A stretch of DNA of 64,000 bases, taken from Arthrobacter sp. NicSoilB8 (GTDB taxonomy: Bacteria > Actinomycetota > Actinomycetes > Actinomycetales > Micrococcaceae). The DNA lies in contig NZ_AP024655.1 in NCBI RefSeq assembly GCF_019977355.1, forward strand, positions 2,170,001 to 2,234,000, given 5' to 3'. A program made the position numbers and the translations under genes. Shown piece after piece: positions 1 through 8,366 of this stretch (position 1 is the stretch's first letter; the number at the start of each line of letters is the position of its first letter). The notes under the pieces are model-generated. The model saw only the letters and a list, made by a program, of their open reading frames with translations, was not told the origin of the DNA and searched no databases.

Positions 1-249
1 GGTTTTTGCTTTAGCGTGTGTATATTGACGCTGCTGGGGTCCCTCTGACGCTTGTAGCGGCCTGTCGCTGTGGCCTGTGAAGCTGTGTGGGTGGCGGGTT
101 CAGAGCCCAGGCTGGTGGGCCCTCAGTCCGCTGGGATGTGGGGCATGCGGGTCCCCTTGTGGCTTGTTTTGGCGGGCGTGCTTGGTCCTGTACCTATTCA
201 TGCCCTGGGGACTGCCCCGGAATTCGTTGACTCTCGGGGTTTGGTGTCG

Positions 250-1113
250 CTAGGCGGCTTTGAGGCCGCTATTGATTGTCTCAAACTCGACCGGTGTTAG
301 CCGTCCGAGGCGCCGCTGGCGGCGTTTCCGGTGGTACGTTTTCTCGATCCACGTCACGATGGCCAGGCGCAGGTCCGCCCTTGTGGACCATCGCTGGCTG
401 TCCAGCACGTTCTTCTGCAGGAGCGAGAAGAAGGATTCCATGGCGGCGTTATCGGCGCACGCGCCGACCCGTCCCATCGATCCTGTGAGCCGGTTGCCCT
501 TCAACGTCCGCACGAAGGCGTTTGAGCGGAATTGGGAGCCGCGGTCACTATGGATCACGGTTCCCTCCGGCTCCCGGAGCGCTATTGCGTTGTGCAGGGC
601 CGAGACTGCCAGGGACGCCTTCATCCGGGAATCGATGGAGTAACCCACGATCCGGTTGGAGTAGACGTCTTTGATGGCGCACAGGTAGAGCTTGCCCTCG
701 TCGGTCCGGTGCTCGGTGATGTCCGTGAGCCACAGCCGATCCGGTGCCGTTGCTGTGAAGTCCCGCCGGACGTGGTCATCGTGCACGGGCGGGCCGGCCT
801 TGCGGGTCAGGCCGCGCTTCTTGGCGAAGACAGACCAGATCCGCTGGCTGCTGCACAGCCGTGCGACCCGGTTCTCTCCGGCGCTGAAACCCTGGTCTTC
901 GAGCTCGTCGGCGATAAACCGGTACCCGAACCCCGGATCGTCCCGGTGGACGTCCACCGCCGCGTTGATCAGGTGGGCATCTGACCAGTCGCGCTCGGAG
1001 ACGGGACTTCTCTTCCATTCGTAGAAGGCCTGTTTGGAGAAACCCAGCACCCGGCAGGCCACCGCGACGGGAATTCCGTCCGCGGCAAGGTCAAGGACCA
1101 GCGGAAACTTCAT
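250..1113 (-). CDS. IS3-family transposase OrfB (integrase core)
   Basis: DDE integrase that carries out strand transfer; in IS3 elements it is normally produced as an OrfAB fusion by frameshifting. The 287-aa protein has the HTH_21-like start (DPGFGYRFIADEL), then catalytic Asp in WLTDITEH, Asp in VIHSDRGSQF and Glu in NAAMESFFSLLQ, and ends with the usual T-P-x-E-F-E motif. It overlaps orfA by 4 bp (ATGA at 1110-1113), the expected place for frameshifting or coupling. The length is normal for the family and no damage is seen. Confidence 0.95.
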   Translation of the reverse strand: MKFPLVLDLAADGIPVAVACRVLGFSKQAFYEWKRSPVSERDWSDAHLINAAVDVHRDDPGFGYRFIADELEDQGFSAGENRVARLCSSQRIWSVFAKKRGLTRKAGPPVHDDHVRRDFTATAPDRLWLTDITEHRTDEGKLYLCAIKDVYSNRIVGYSIDSRMKASLAVSALHNAIALREPEGTVIHSDRGSQFRSNAFVRTLKGNRLTGSMGRVGACADNAAMESFFSLLQKNVLDSQRWSTRADLRLAIVTWIEKTYHRKRRQRRLGRLTPVEFETINSGLKAA

Positions 1114-1394
1114 TTTGGGGGCAGCTCCCGGGCGAAGAAGGCCGCTGCCCGGCGCAGAATCTCGTTCTCCTGCTCCAGCAGCCGGATCCGCTTCCTGGCA
1201 TCCCTGAGTTCTGCCGCTTCCTTCTCCGTCACTCCGGGGCGGACGCCGTCCTCGACGTCGGCTTTCTTGAGCCAGTTGTGCAGGGTCGCTTCGGAAATCC
1301 CGAAGTCTTTAGCGATCTGTGAGATCGGGGCTTCGTGCTTGCGTGCCACGGCGACCACGTCACGGCGGAACTCAGCGGGGAAAGGCTTGGGCAT
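1110..1394 (-). CDS. IS3-family transposase OrfA (HTH_Tnp_1)
   Basis: 94-aa DNA-binding partner of OrfB. Residues 1-45 form a helix-turn-helix (FRRDVVAVARK...SQIAKDFGISEATLHNWLKK) that recognises the terminal repeats. Residues 62-86 form a leucine zipper (RIRLLEQENEILRR) for multimerisation. ATG at 1394; the frame runs into orfB by a 4-bp overlap. Confidence 0.95.
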   Translation of the reverse strand: MPKPFPAEFRRDVVAVARKHEAPISQIAKDFGISEATLHNWLKKADVEDGVRPGVTEKEAAELRDARKRIRLLEQENEILRRAAAFFARELPPK

Positions 1395-1462
1395 GTGAAC
1401 ATCCTTGCTGCAAGGACTGAATCCTCACAAGTCAGGAGTCAACAAAACCGGGGGCAGTCCCC

Positions 1463-2454
1463 TGGGGTTGTGGTGTTGGCATGATCTGCGGGGATTTTCC
1501 TGAATATTTTTGTCCGGATTCCTTGTTTGCTGTGGTCTGGGGAGAGAGATGGCTGCCGTCTTGTCCGGTCAAAGGCGGCGTGTACATTGTCCACATCTGT
1601 GTGCGAGTGGCGCCGTTGCTGGCGGCTGGTTCCCTTCGTCCCTAATTCTGATGACACGAGGTCATACACCCATGAAGTCCCTTTGGCATGACTTTCCGAA
1701 TGCTCCGCCGGGACGGGCGCCCTGGATTTCGTGGACTGCGTCAGAAGCTTCCACGAAATAGCGGTGTTCGAGACAGGCGACGTGTTCCGTCGCCGTTCCT
1801 GCGGTGCTTCTTCAGTCATACCTGTCCATAACCGGCAGGACACTTTCCGACATGACTCCGGCGAGAGCTCGTCTACGTTGGTCGTACCAGATTCCTTTGG
1901 CGAGTCATCAGACAGCGGCATCAACGGTGATGGGGCCGGGCGTGATTGGTCTACAGCGAAGGCGCCGGTCGCCTCCTTCGGGGATTGCCGGCGTCGGACG
2001 TCATCGCTGAATTGCCCACGCGGCGGGTCGGGACGGGACGACTGTGAGGCTGTCCTGGATGTGGCTCCCGCGGAAGATGCGATCCGCGTTGATGTAGCTG
2101 GACTGGACAGTCTCGAGCGGGACTTCCGGGCCGTGGGACGCTGTGTGTGGCTGGTACCCGGCGACTGAAGACGGCCCTACGATCCAGCCTGCACGGATCG
2201 GCATGCCGGCCTCTGCCAGCTCTTGTGCGACTTCGTGGATGGTTGGACGGAGGAATTGCCGTCGCTGCGCTGTTCGGGGTGCGTCCGCGAAGATTGCGAA
2301 GACCGATGCTGTCGCGTCGGCTTCGCTTCCGAGGTGGCCGGCGACGGTCCGGGCCCGTAAATCTTTGCATGTTTCGAGCTGGAAGGAAGATCCAGTCGTA
2401 GTGTGGCGCCCATGGGGTTGTCTTGCAGCTGCGAAGCCCGTAGCCGCAATTCCC
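1463..2454. other. Gene-poor stretch with repeats and one coding-like fragment
   Basis: It holds the right half of the split repeat, one copy of the GTGTACATTG motif family (about 1563-1600) and a 24-bp sequence (1812-1835) that recurs at 26221-26244. On the minus strand about 2040-2400 reads like protein (segments GHLGSEADATASVFAIFADA and TIHEVAQELAEAGMPIRAGW), but I cannot assign a family and see no start with a ribosome site. It is probably another gene fragment. Confidence 0.4.
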
Positions 2455-3222
2455 TTAGAACAGCGGCCAGGGCACGGCCGACATCTCACCGCTCGGAGCC
2501 GGAAACCGCCCTGCCAAACGCAACCGGGCGCAGCGGGCGGCGAGTGATGCGATTTCATCGGCGCTGAGCAAGTCCGCCAGGTTCCGGCCCAGCCCACCGT
2601 GCAGTCCTTCGCTGACACGATCTATGCCGTCGCGTTCCTCGGCGGTCAGAGCGTCTCCCAGCCATCCCCACAGCACCGTGCGCAGCTTGTGGTCGCGGTG
2701 AAAGGTGAGCCCATGGTCCACGCCGTGCCGGTGTCCGTCCGTCATGGCAAGAATGTGGTCGCCTTTACGGTCGGCGTTGTTGACGACCATGTCGAACACC
2801 GCCATGCGTCTGAGCGCTGGCGAGTCTTCGTGAACAAGGGCGACCATCCGCCCGTTCTCATCTCGTCCCTCGAGAACGTGTTTCCAGCCCGACTCCGGCA
2901 CGTGCTCCGTCGCGACCAGGTTCACGGCGCGTTGGGCGGGGTCTCGCTCCTGCCAGAGCTGCACCATTCCTTCGCCCATCGGACCATCGCGCAGCCAGGT
3001 GTGCGGCACAACGTCCCAGCCGAAGACCTGCGAGACCAGGTAGGCGGCCACCTCCCGGTGAGCCAGAGTGCCGTGGGGAAAATCCCACAGCGGACTTTCG
3101 CCTGCTATCGGCTTATAGACGACCACCACGTCGCCGATGCGGCCCAGAAATGTGGCGTTTGAAGCCGTCGTGATGCGGCCGGTGAGCGTCAGCTCGGCGG
3201 CCACTAGGTCCGGCGCTGGCAT
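2455..3222 (-). CDS. SCO1664-family protein (PI3/4-kinase-like fold)
   Basis: Conserved actinobacterial protein of the SCO1664 family, about 255 aa, of unknown biochemical role. Kinase-like marks are visible: VVVYKPIAGESPLWDFPHG near residue 30 (a Lys like that of PI3/4 kinases), FDMVVNNADRKGDH (catalytic-loop like) and HGVDHGLTFH (Asp-x-Gly like). The ATG at 3222 is chosen because the stop of the upstream DUF3090 gene overlaps it (TGATG), the normal coupled arrangement. In many actinobacteria the next gene is mshC (mycothiol synthesis); here that gene is missing. Confidence 0.88.
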   Translation of the reverse strand: MPAPDLVAAELTLTGRITTASNATFLGRIGDVVVVYKPIAGESPLWDFPHGTLAHREVAAYLVSQVFGWDVVPHTWLRDGPMGEGMVQLWQERDPAQRAVNLVATEHVPESGWKHVLEGRDENGRMVALVHEDSPALRRMAVFDMVVNNADRKGDHILAMTDGHRHGVDHGLTFHRDHKLRTVLWGWLGDALTAEERDGIDRVSEGLHGGLGRNLADLLSADEIASLAARCARLRLAGRFPAPSGEMSAVPWPLF

Positions 3223-3776
3223 CAGACCTCGGGAAGGGTGCAGATGTGCCCGTCGGCATCCATGGGGTATCCGCAGAGCGGGCACGTCGGACGCCCGGCG
3301 CCCACGATCTCCCGGGTGCGCTTGGCGAATGCGCGGGCGGTGCCGACCGGCATTCGCACCAGCAGCATTTCGGGCTCGTTAGCGCCGTCCACATCAAGCG
3401 ATTCGTCGTTGTCATCAGCATCGACATCGGCGATGGGGTAGGCCTCTATTACGACCTGGGCTGTGGTTGGGTCCCACCCTAGGCTCATGGCGCCGGTGCG
3501 AAACTGCTCCTGGACGGCCTCGAGCTGGTCATTGTCGACAAGTTCAAGGGGGGTACTCGTGGGAACGCTGAAGGGGTTGCCCTCGACGGTGCTGAGCTGG
3601 TCGAGAATTTCGTCGATCTTCTCCGCGAGCAGAGCCGACTGCTGCTTCTCCAGGGCAATACTCACGATCTGCGTCCCTGCGCGCACCTGCAGGTAGAACG
3701 TGCGCGCGCCCGGAAGGCCAATGGTGCCAACGACGACCCGATCAGGCCAGGCAAACTCGTGAACACGTGTAGGCAT
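3222..3776 (-). CDS. DUF3090 family protein
   Basis: 184 aa, full length for the family. It begins with the conserved segment VHEFAWPDRVVVGTIGLPG and ends with a zinc-ribbon-like tail (CPLCGYPMDADGHIC, three Cys and a His). Its function is unknown; it is co-transcribed with SCO1664-family and histidine-phosphatase genes across Actinobacteria. It shares a TGATG stop/start with the SCO1664 gene downstream and is preceded within 25 bp by the truncated phosphatase. The middle (VDADDNDESLDVDG) is acidic and probably disordered. Confidence 0.9.
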   Translation of the reverse strand: MPTRVHEFAWPDRVVVGTIGLPGARTFYLQVRAGTQIVSIALEKQQSALLAEKIDEILDQLSTVEGNPFSVPTSTPLELVDNDQLEAVQEQFRTGAMSLGWDPTTAQVVIEAYPIADVDADDNDESLDVDGANEPEMLLVRMPVGTARAFAKRTREIVGAGRPTCPLCGYPMDADGHICTLPEV

Positions 3777-3800
3777 GTCAGTATTCTAGGCACATGAGGT

Positions 3801-4292
3801 TCATGGCGCCTTTTGCCCTGCCCCGCCGCCCACCGGCGCATCGCCAGAGTGGATGCCGTTCGACAGCCACGACAGATCACCCGCGTCGGTGTTGGTCGCG
3901 TAGACGCTCGGCCGATTAGCGCCGTAGCGCACGATCGACACGGAGGCGGGGCCTACGTTAATCCGCTGGAACAGGTCAAGGTGCATGCCGAGCGCGTCGG
4001 CGAGGATTGACTTGATGATGTCACCGTGACTCACCGCCACCCACACGGCCCCTGGCCCGTACTCGGCTTCGAAGGCTGCATCGTGGCGTCGAATCGCTGC
4101 CACCGACCGAGCCTGCATCGCGGCCATGGATTCACCGCCGGGAAAGACGACGGCGGACGGTTGCGACTGCACAACCGGCCACAAATCCTCGGTCGCGAGA
4201 TCACTGAGCGTACGGCCCTGCCACCGGCCGTAATCGCACTCGGTGAGATCGGGATCGACCGGCGCGTACGGTGTGCCAGCCTGGCGCGCCAC
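3801..4292 (-). pseudogene. Histidine phosphatase (MSMEG_4193-like), 5' truncated
   Basis: The C-terminal two thirds of a phosphoglycerate-mutase-like phosphatase: LTECDYGRWQGRTLSDLA, FPGGESMAAMQ and the second catalytic His in AVSHGDIIKSILADALGMHL. Family members are about 230 aa and start with the RHG phosphohistidine motif; that part, about 70-95 aa, is absent. Upstream DNA ends another minus-strand frame (TAA at 4296-4298, tail AGSSGRVVARRLL, unrecognised), so the 5' end was replaced by unrelated sequence. The product cannot be catalytic. Confidence 0.85.
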
Positions 4293-4554
4293 TCTTTAGA
4301 GAAGACGGCGGGCGACGACGCGGCCCGAACTGCCCGCCTTGTCGGCTTGCGCCAGCGCAGCGCCCATCTTGGTTCGGAACTGCTCGAACGGCTCGCATGC
4401 CTGGGCGAAGAGAAGTCCCAATGGACTTCATGTCCGCGACGCAGAAATGGGTCATGAAGCGCGGGGCAGCGTTTTGACCATTTGCTGCCTCGGAGCCCGT
4501 ATGTGCTTCGAATTTGGGTTCTGCTTTGAGTATCGATCGTTCGGGACGGGTGAC

Positions 4555-5020
4555 TTATTTGTCGGTTTCGGGTTGGAGCGGGGTCGCCGCGTCGGCGGCG
4601 TTGGTGATGTTGAGCCGGCGCAGGAGCCGGGCGATGTCGAGGGTGTCTTTGTCGCGTTCGGCGGCGATTTTCATGGCCAGGAGGGTTTCGGTGTCTGCGG
4701 CCTGAATGGTGAGTCCGTCGAGCTGTTCGATGTCGACCTAGGTGGCGTTGTCGGGGACGAAGGCTGACGCGTTGGTGTTGAGCCAGTCAGGGGCGAGGGT
4801 CGTAGTCTGCCGCCATGTCGGCGACGACGGCGTGGATGGTGTGTGGGTCGGCGTAGCTGGCGTCGATGTCTGCGGTGGGGCGGTTGCCGATGCCTTGGAG
4901 GATGAGGGCGGTACCGCCTACTAGTTTGATGTCGCCGTGGGCGCCGGCGGCCTGTAGGCGTCGGCCGAGTTCGTGGAGGAGGGCCCGGATTTGTGCGGCG
5001 GTGAGTTCTCCGCCGGTCAT
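4555..5020 (-). pseudogene. AbiEii/DUF6036-like nucleotidyltransferase, broken
   Basis: Starts at ATG 5020 (MTGGELTAAQIRALLHELG), with the nucleotidyltransferase-like segment KLVGGTALILQGIGNRPTAD then ID (the G-G-T...D-x-D pattern). The frame is lost near 4790 and continues one frame over as NTNASAFVPDNAT, then a TAG where Trp is expected, then LDGLTIQAADTETLLAMKIA to a TAA at 4555. One frameshift and one nonsense codon: inactive. It overlaps the XRE gene by ATGA (5017-5020), as in type IV-like toxin-antitoxin pairs. Confidence 0.8.
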
Positions 5021-5606
5021 GCGGTGGCCAGGCTGCGTTCGCGGATGAAGACGTTCAAAGCTGCTAGTTCCGGGGGTGTTTCGGCGCGAGTGAGTTCCTT
5101 CATAGGTGTTCGGATGCTGCGGTAGGACTCTGCCGGCATCCACGCCGCGTCGAGGGGCTTGATTCGTCGCGTCCAGGATGGCGCTGGTTGGCCGAGGCGG
5201 TGCGCGGTGTAGTTGGTGATTCCGGCGAGGGCCGCTGACCAGTGCGGGTCCTTGGGGCGGGGGCTGCGCTGGAGCAGAGGGGCGCCTGCGGTGAGGGATG
5301 CGGTGGCGTAGCCGGCGAGCATTTTGATGGCGAACTCAAAGTCGCGTTCGGCGATGAGTCGGGTAAACGTTGCCGCGTAGTCGCGCCGTGCCGGGTCGTG
5401 GCCGCTGCCGCGGGGGATGGGATCGGTGGCGGCCAAGGAGAGGCCGAGGACGGCCAGGGTCTTGCCGAGTTCGGCGCGGTCGTGGCCTGCTTCCAGGTCG
5501 ATGAGGAATTCCGTGACACCCCGGCCATGTCCGCAAAGGCCTGCTGAGACCACCCGGCGGGCACGGCGTTGTTGGAGGCGCGTCGCGTGGCCGCCTTGGA
5601 AAGCAC
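5017..5606 (-). pseudogene. XRE-family regulator, antitoxin-like, frameshifted
   Basis: The helix-turn-helix is split over two frames: WSQQAFADMAGVSR in one, FLIDLEAGHDRAELGKTLAV in the other. One base is missing near 5515 in CGGAATTCCTC (expected R-Q-F-L-I). The rest reads on to RERSLATA. A GTG at 5606 could be the start, but no ribosome site precedes it. The downstream partner is the broken nucleotidyltransferase gene, coupled by a 4-bp overlap. Confidence 0.8.
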
Positions 5607-5616
5607 GGGCCAGGAG

Positions 5617-6144
5617 CTAGGAATTGTCTTCGTAGACCGGTTCCCTGCGGGCACAGAGTAGCGCCACGGAGATTGCTCCGTGGCGCCTGTTTGCGGATGA
5701 ATTTCTTGAACTGCTCGACTGCATTCGGCTGCGTTCCGAAATGTGCTCCACCAGTTCGCCCACACGCTCCTCTGAGTAGTTGCGCGCGATGTCACCCTGG
5801 CTGATGATGCCGACCAACTTGTGGTCAGCAATGACCGGGAGCCGCCGGACCTGGTACTTCTCCATCATTTCGATGGCGGCGTCAACGTTCGAGTCGGCGT
5901 CAATCCAGTGGGGTGTACCGGTGGCGAGGTCGCGGGCCATCATCTCGCGTGGATCACGGCCCACGGCAACGCACCTGAGCACGATGTCCCGGTCAGTGAT
6001 CATGCCCTTCAACTTGCCGTCGTCACCACAGATTGGCAACGATCCGCAGTCCAGATCCAGCATCATCCGTGCGGCATCTACGAGGGACTGGTTCTCCTTA
6101 ATGCACTGTGCCTCCGTACTCATGAATTCACGTACGGCACTCAT
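5617..6144 (-). CDS. Tandem CBS-domain protein
   Basis: A pair of CBS domains (residues about 1-65 and 72-135) of the Hrp1-like type that bind adenosine nucleotides as energy or redox sensors. Seen: MSAVREFMSTEAQCIKENQS, KGMITDRDIVLR, RRLPVIADHKLVGIISQGDI. Related proteins are about 140 aa. Here the frame runs 35 aa further (SSSSRNSSANRRHG...) through a hairpin at 5661-5686, so the tail is probably read-through after loss of the native stop. Cytoplasmic; the domain core looks sound. Start ATG 6144. Confidence 0.85.
   Translation of the reverse strand: MSAVREFMSTEAQCIKENQSLVDAARMMLDLDCGSLPICGDDGKLKGMITDRDIVLRCVAVGRDPREMMARDLATGTPHWIDADSNVDAAIEMMEKYQVRRLPVIADHKLVGIISQGDIARNYSEERVGELVEHISERSRMQSSSSRNSSANRRHGAISVALLCARREPVYEDNS
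5661..5686 (-). terminator. GC-rich 11-bp hairpin inside the tail of the CBS gene
   Basis: Perfect inverted repeat GCGCCACGGAG-ATTG-CTCCGTGGCGC. It looks like an intrinsic terminator stem, but no clear T-run follows on the minus strand. Its place inside the 3' end of the CBS reading frame suggests that the gene once ended upstream. Confidence 0.55.
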
Positions 6145-6312
6145 TGGTCCTCCTTCATCGATTGAGGTATCGACGCAGAGTCACCGGGCACATGCGCCGA
6201 TGCTGCCAGCCTACGCCGGGGCCAGCGCCGATGTCGACGGCGGTTCCGAACCTTCACGGTCGGGAGCGCGGAGGCCCCGCACGACTGGCGTCGCCAGCAC
6301 GGTTGGGGTCCC

Positions 6313-6528
6313 CGCCCCGCCAGACCACCCGGCCGCACACATACAGGTCAACGACCGTTTCGTCTCGGGAGATTCGATACACCCGCACTAGAACGCCTCC
6401 GACGCCGCGAGCTGGTGAGCAGCCAAAACCCGTTAGCAGTCATCGTTGGCTGCGCGGACTCCCGTCTGGCCGCGGAGATCATCTTCGACGTTGGCCTTGG
6501 CGACGTTTTGGCTGTGCGCACAGCCGTG
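6313..6528 (+). pseudogene. Beta-carbonic anhydrase N-terminal fragment
   Basis: Reads NDRFVSGDSIHPH, then a TAG where Gln is expected, a frameshift, then SSQNPLAVIVGCADSRLAAE and FDVGLGDVLAVRTA. GCADSR carries the first zinc Cys and the Asp-Arg pair of beta-class enzymes. The His/Cys half of the zinc site is missing because homology stops at about 6528, next to the convergent Imm5-like gene. Three defects: nonsense, frameshift and truncation. Confidence 0.85.
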
Positions 6529-6539
6529 GAGCGGCAGGT

Positions 6540-7094
6540 TCAGCTGGCGGCAGGCTGGTCGGGGCGGGCCACGTCGGTCTGGATCGCGCGGATGATCGAG
6601 GCGAGGATCCCGGACGTGAGAAGTCCTGGCCCCAGCGGACCGGCGGAATTCCCGCCCAGCGGTGGCAAGCACCGGAGCGCGGACCGGGCGTCGGCGCTCA
6701 TGTGCTCGAGTTGCCAGTGGATCTCGTCGTCGACCGCCTGGGGCCGATCGGGCGCCGCCAGTCCGGCCGCTTTCGCGGCATACGCGGCTGCCGCCAAGGC
6801 GTGCGCTCCCATGTGGGCGACGGCGGCGGCTTGCGTGGCGGACCGGGCGGCAGCCACCGCAGCGGGGCTAGTCACCTCGCGTGCGGCACGTCCGGCAACA
6901 AACCGCCGGCGGATTTCTTCGGTGGCACTGAGCTCACCGCGGGCGAAGGCCCGGGCCCGGGCGATGGCGTCGCGGGGGCGACCATCTGCCGGCGCCTCTG
7001 CCTCAAATAAGGCCACGACCCGCTCAGCGCAGTCTGCGGCCCAAGCCGCTACGACACGGCGCTCGGCCTCGCTTAGCGTCTGCGGGGAAGCCAT
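6540..7094 (-). CDS. Imm5-like putative immunity protein
   Basis: 184-aa Ala-rich helical protein: AWAADCAERVVALFEAEAP, DGRPRDAIARARAFARGE, EIHWQLEHMSADARSALRCL. It resembles the Imm5-like family, predicted to protect against polymorphic toxins. No toxin gene is next to it. It sits between two gene fragments (carbonic anhydrase and VOC), so it may be an orphan cargo gene. The family assignment comes from pattern memory and should be checked by profile search. Confidence 0.65.
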   Translation of the reverse strand: MASPQTLSEAERRVVAAWAADCAERVVALFEAEAPADGRPRDAIARARAFARGELSATEEIRRRFVAGRAAREVTSPAAVAAARSATQAAAVAHMGAHALAAAAYAAKAAGLAAPDRPQAVDDEIHWQLEHMSADARSALRCLPPLGGNSAGPLGPGLLTSGILASIIRAIQTDVARPDQPAAS

Positions 7095-7109
7095 ATCAGT
7101 ACCCTACAC

Positions 7110-7400
7110 ACGGCTAGCAAACACATCCCCCGGTCTTGAGGTCGAGGGGCGGATGGTCATGAAGGGCGAGTTCGCGGACACCGTCATCGGTATTCCCGAA
7201 TCCCGCAGCGAGATCGTCATGCTGAGACCGCATGACGGAGGCGCCGGCTTGGGGCTGTCGAGCATTGTCCAACCCGACCACGAGCCATGTTCTCCAGCCG
7301 AGATGTCCACCGAATTAGGCCTGCCCAACGTGGCGTTCGAGGTGGACAACCTTCAAGTAACCCTCGGACGGCTGCCCGCGGACGGATACGGCCTTGGTGG
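7110..7400 (+). pseudogene. VOC/glyoxalase-family fragment
   Basis: The frame carries FADTVIGIPESRSEIVMLRP, SSIVQPDHEPCSPAEMSTEL and NVAFEVDNLQVTLGRLPADG, typical of the middle of a small glyoxalase/VOC protein. It lacks an initiation region and decays after GYGLGGR, where the last strand and metal Glu would follow. It lies in a run of broken genes on the plus strand. Confidence 0.75.
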
Positions 7401-7547
7401 GCGGTGTCGGTCGACTGCCATGCGAGGCTGCAGGTGGGGCGTCGCGTGCAGCCTCGTCGAGTTGGAAGCGCCTGGCGGAAGACCAAAAGCTCATGGTCAT
7501 TCACATCGGCAACTTCTATCCAGGGCGGCGTCAGGCAGAATGGCCTC

Positions 7548-7917
7548 ATGTGCGGCAGATACGTGATGTCCAAGGCCACCGGCGACCTTCTGAGCTACTT
7601 CGATGCCAAGGAGGTGGAACGCAGCACCTACCCAGGACGTGCCCATCGTGGCTGAACGCATGGACGAGGGTAGCGTCGAGCGGCATCTGCTCGTGGCCCA
7701 CTGGGACATGGTGCCTTCTTGGGCCAAAGACACCAAGACCGGCAACAAGCTGATCAATGCCCGCGGCGAGACCATCCTTGAGATGCCTTCTTTCCGCAAA
7801 GCTGCCGTCAAACGCCGGGCGATCGTCCCGGCCGACGGTTACTTTGAATGGCAGAAAACCGAAGAAGGCAAGAAGATCCCCCTAGCTGTGCCTAAGCTCA
7901 TCGAGCCGGTCGAGTGA
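7548..7917 (+). pseudogene. SRAP (YedK-like SOS-associated peptidase), deleted and truncated
   Basis: Starts at ATG 7548 with MCGRYVMSKATGDLLSYFD, including the catalytic Cys2 that crosslinks to abasic sites. About 25 bp are missing after DAKEVE, shifting the frame. The reading resumes as WNAAPTQDVPIVAER, SWAKDTKTGNKLINARGET and RRAIVPADGYFEWQKTEEGK. It then stops after KLIEPVE, losing about 90 aa and the catalytic His region. Inactive. Confidence 0.88.
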
Positions 7918-7937
7918 GCACCGACGGTCAGATGAAC

Positions 7938-7973
7938 TCTGGGAGATCTGGGAGATCTGGGAGATCTGGGAGG
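7938..7973 (+). repeat. Tandem 9-bp repeat, four copies
   Basis: TCTGGGAGA three times and then TCTGGGAGG. It lies just before the small membrane protein gene. A GTG at 7915 opens a short frame that runs through the repeats (encoding S-G-R units) and ends in an ATGA overlapping the start at 7982. A slippage-prone array here could vary translation of the downstream gene. Confidence 0.85.
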
Positions 7974-7981
7974 ACGCCGAG

Positions 7982-8275
7982 ATGACGCCAGTGAAGCGCC
8001 GCCCAAGAATCACGACAGGGCTGATTGCACTGATTCTCATGATTTTCAATGCCGCCGTTGTCGCGTGGATGATCTGGGCGTTCAGGGATCCCACATCAGG
8101 CTATGGTGCGGGCTACATGGGGATCTTCGTCGCCATCTTGACTGTGCTCGGCGCCATTCTGGGCGTGAGCTCCCTCGTCGATAAGAGCGGCAGGGTGCCA
8201 GGAGCCATTGCTCTGGGAATATGCTGCGCCGGCTTGTTGCTTGCCCTCTTCAGCATGATCGCCGAGGGTATGTGA
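7982..8275 (+). CDS. Small multi-pass membrane protein
   Basis: 97 aa with three hydrophobic segments: TTGLIALILMIFNAAVVAWM (about residues 11-31), YMGIFVAILTVLGAILGVSS (43-63) and ALGICCAGLLLALFSMIAEG (76-96), after a basic start VKRRPR. A DUF4190-like topology is possible; the family is not recognised. ATG 7982 overlaps the stop of a short leader frame through the 9-bp repeats. Confidence 0.65.
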   Translation: MTPVKRRPRITTGLIALILMIFNAAVVAWMIWAFRDPTSGYGAGYMGIFVAILTVLGAILGVSSLVDKSGRVPGAIALGICCAGLLLALFSMIAEGM

Positions 8276-8366
8276 AGCCGATTTCTGAGCCTTGGCCGGA
8301 CGATCGCTGCCGGACGCTCAGAGTGGGGCAACGAGAGCAGATTGTTGTTCCACTCCTTGTCGGCAT

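Larger units (their letters stand above)
207..1462 (-). mobile_element. IS3-family insertion sequence, apparently complete
   Basis: The element is bounded by imperfect inverted repeats of 27 bp: 207-233 begins GGGGACTGCCCCGG and ends GTTGACTC, and 1436-1462 is its near-perfect reverse complement (GAGTCAAC...GGCAGTCCCC). Between them lie overlapping orfA and orfB in the usual IS3 arrangement, total length 1256 bp. I see no clear 3-4 bp target duplication next to the repeats. Both reading frames look open, so it may still be active. Confidence 0.9.
150..1545. repeat. Dispersed repeat, copy 1, split by an IS3 element
   Basis: The flanks of the IS3 element (about 150-206 and 1463-1545), read as one sequence, align with 48262-48405. 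Shared blocks include TACCTATTCATGCC just before the insertion, and GACATGA/GGCATGAT, CCGGATTCC and TTTGGGGAGAG/TCTGGGGAGAG after it. The repeat is about 140 bp without the insertion and has no open frame. The insertion happened after the repeat was dispersed. No family is recognised; it may be the end of an old mobile element. Confidence 0.6.

Noticed and set aside
207..1462. Target-site duplication around the IS3 element
   Set aside because: Bases next to the inverted repeats (CCT and TGG) do not form a direct repeat of 3-4 bp.
3057..3382. Basic frame near the start of the SCO1664 gene as a separate gene
   Set aside because: It overlaps the coupled DUF3090/SCO1664 genes in another phase and is Arg-rich without domain marks.
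7938..7973. CRISPR-like repeats
   Set aside because: Nine-base units directly joined without spacers; not a CRISPR array. No other spaced repeats were found in the window.
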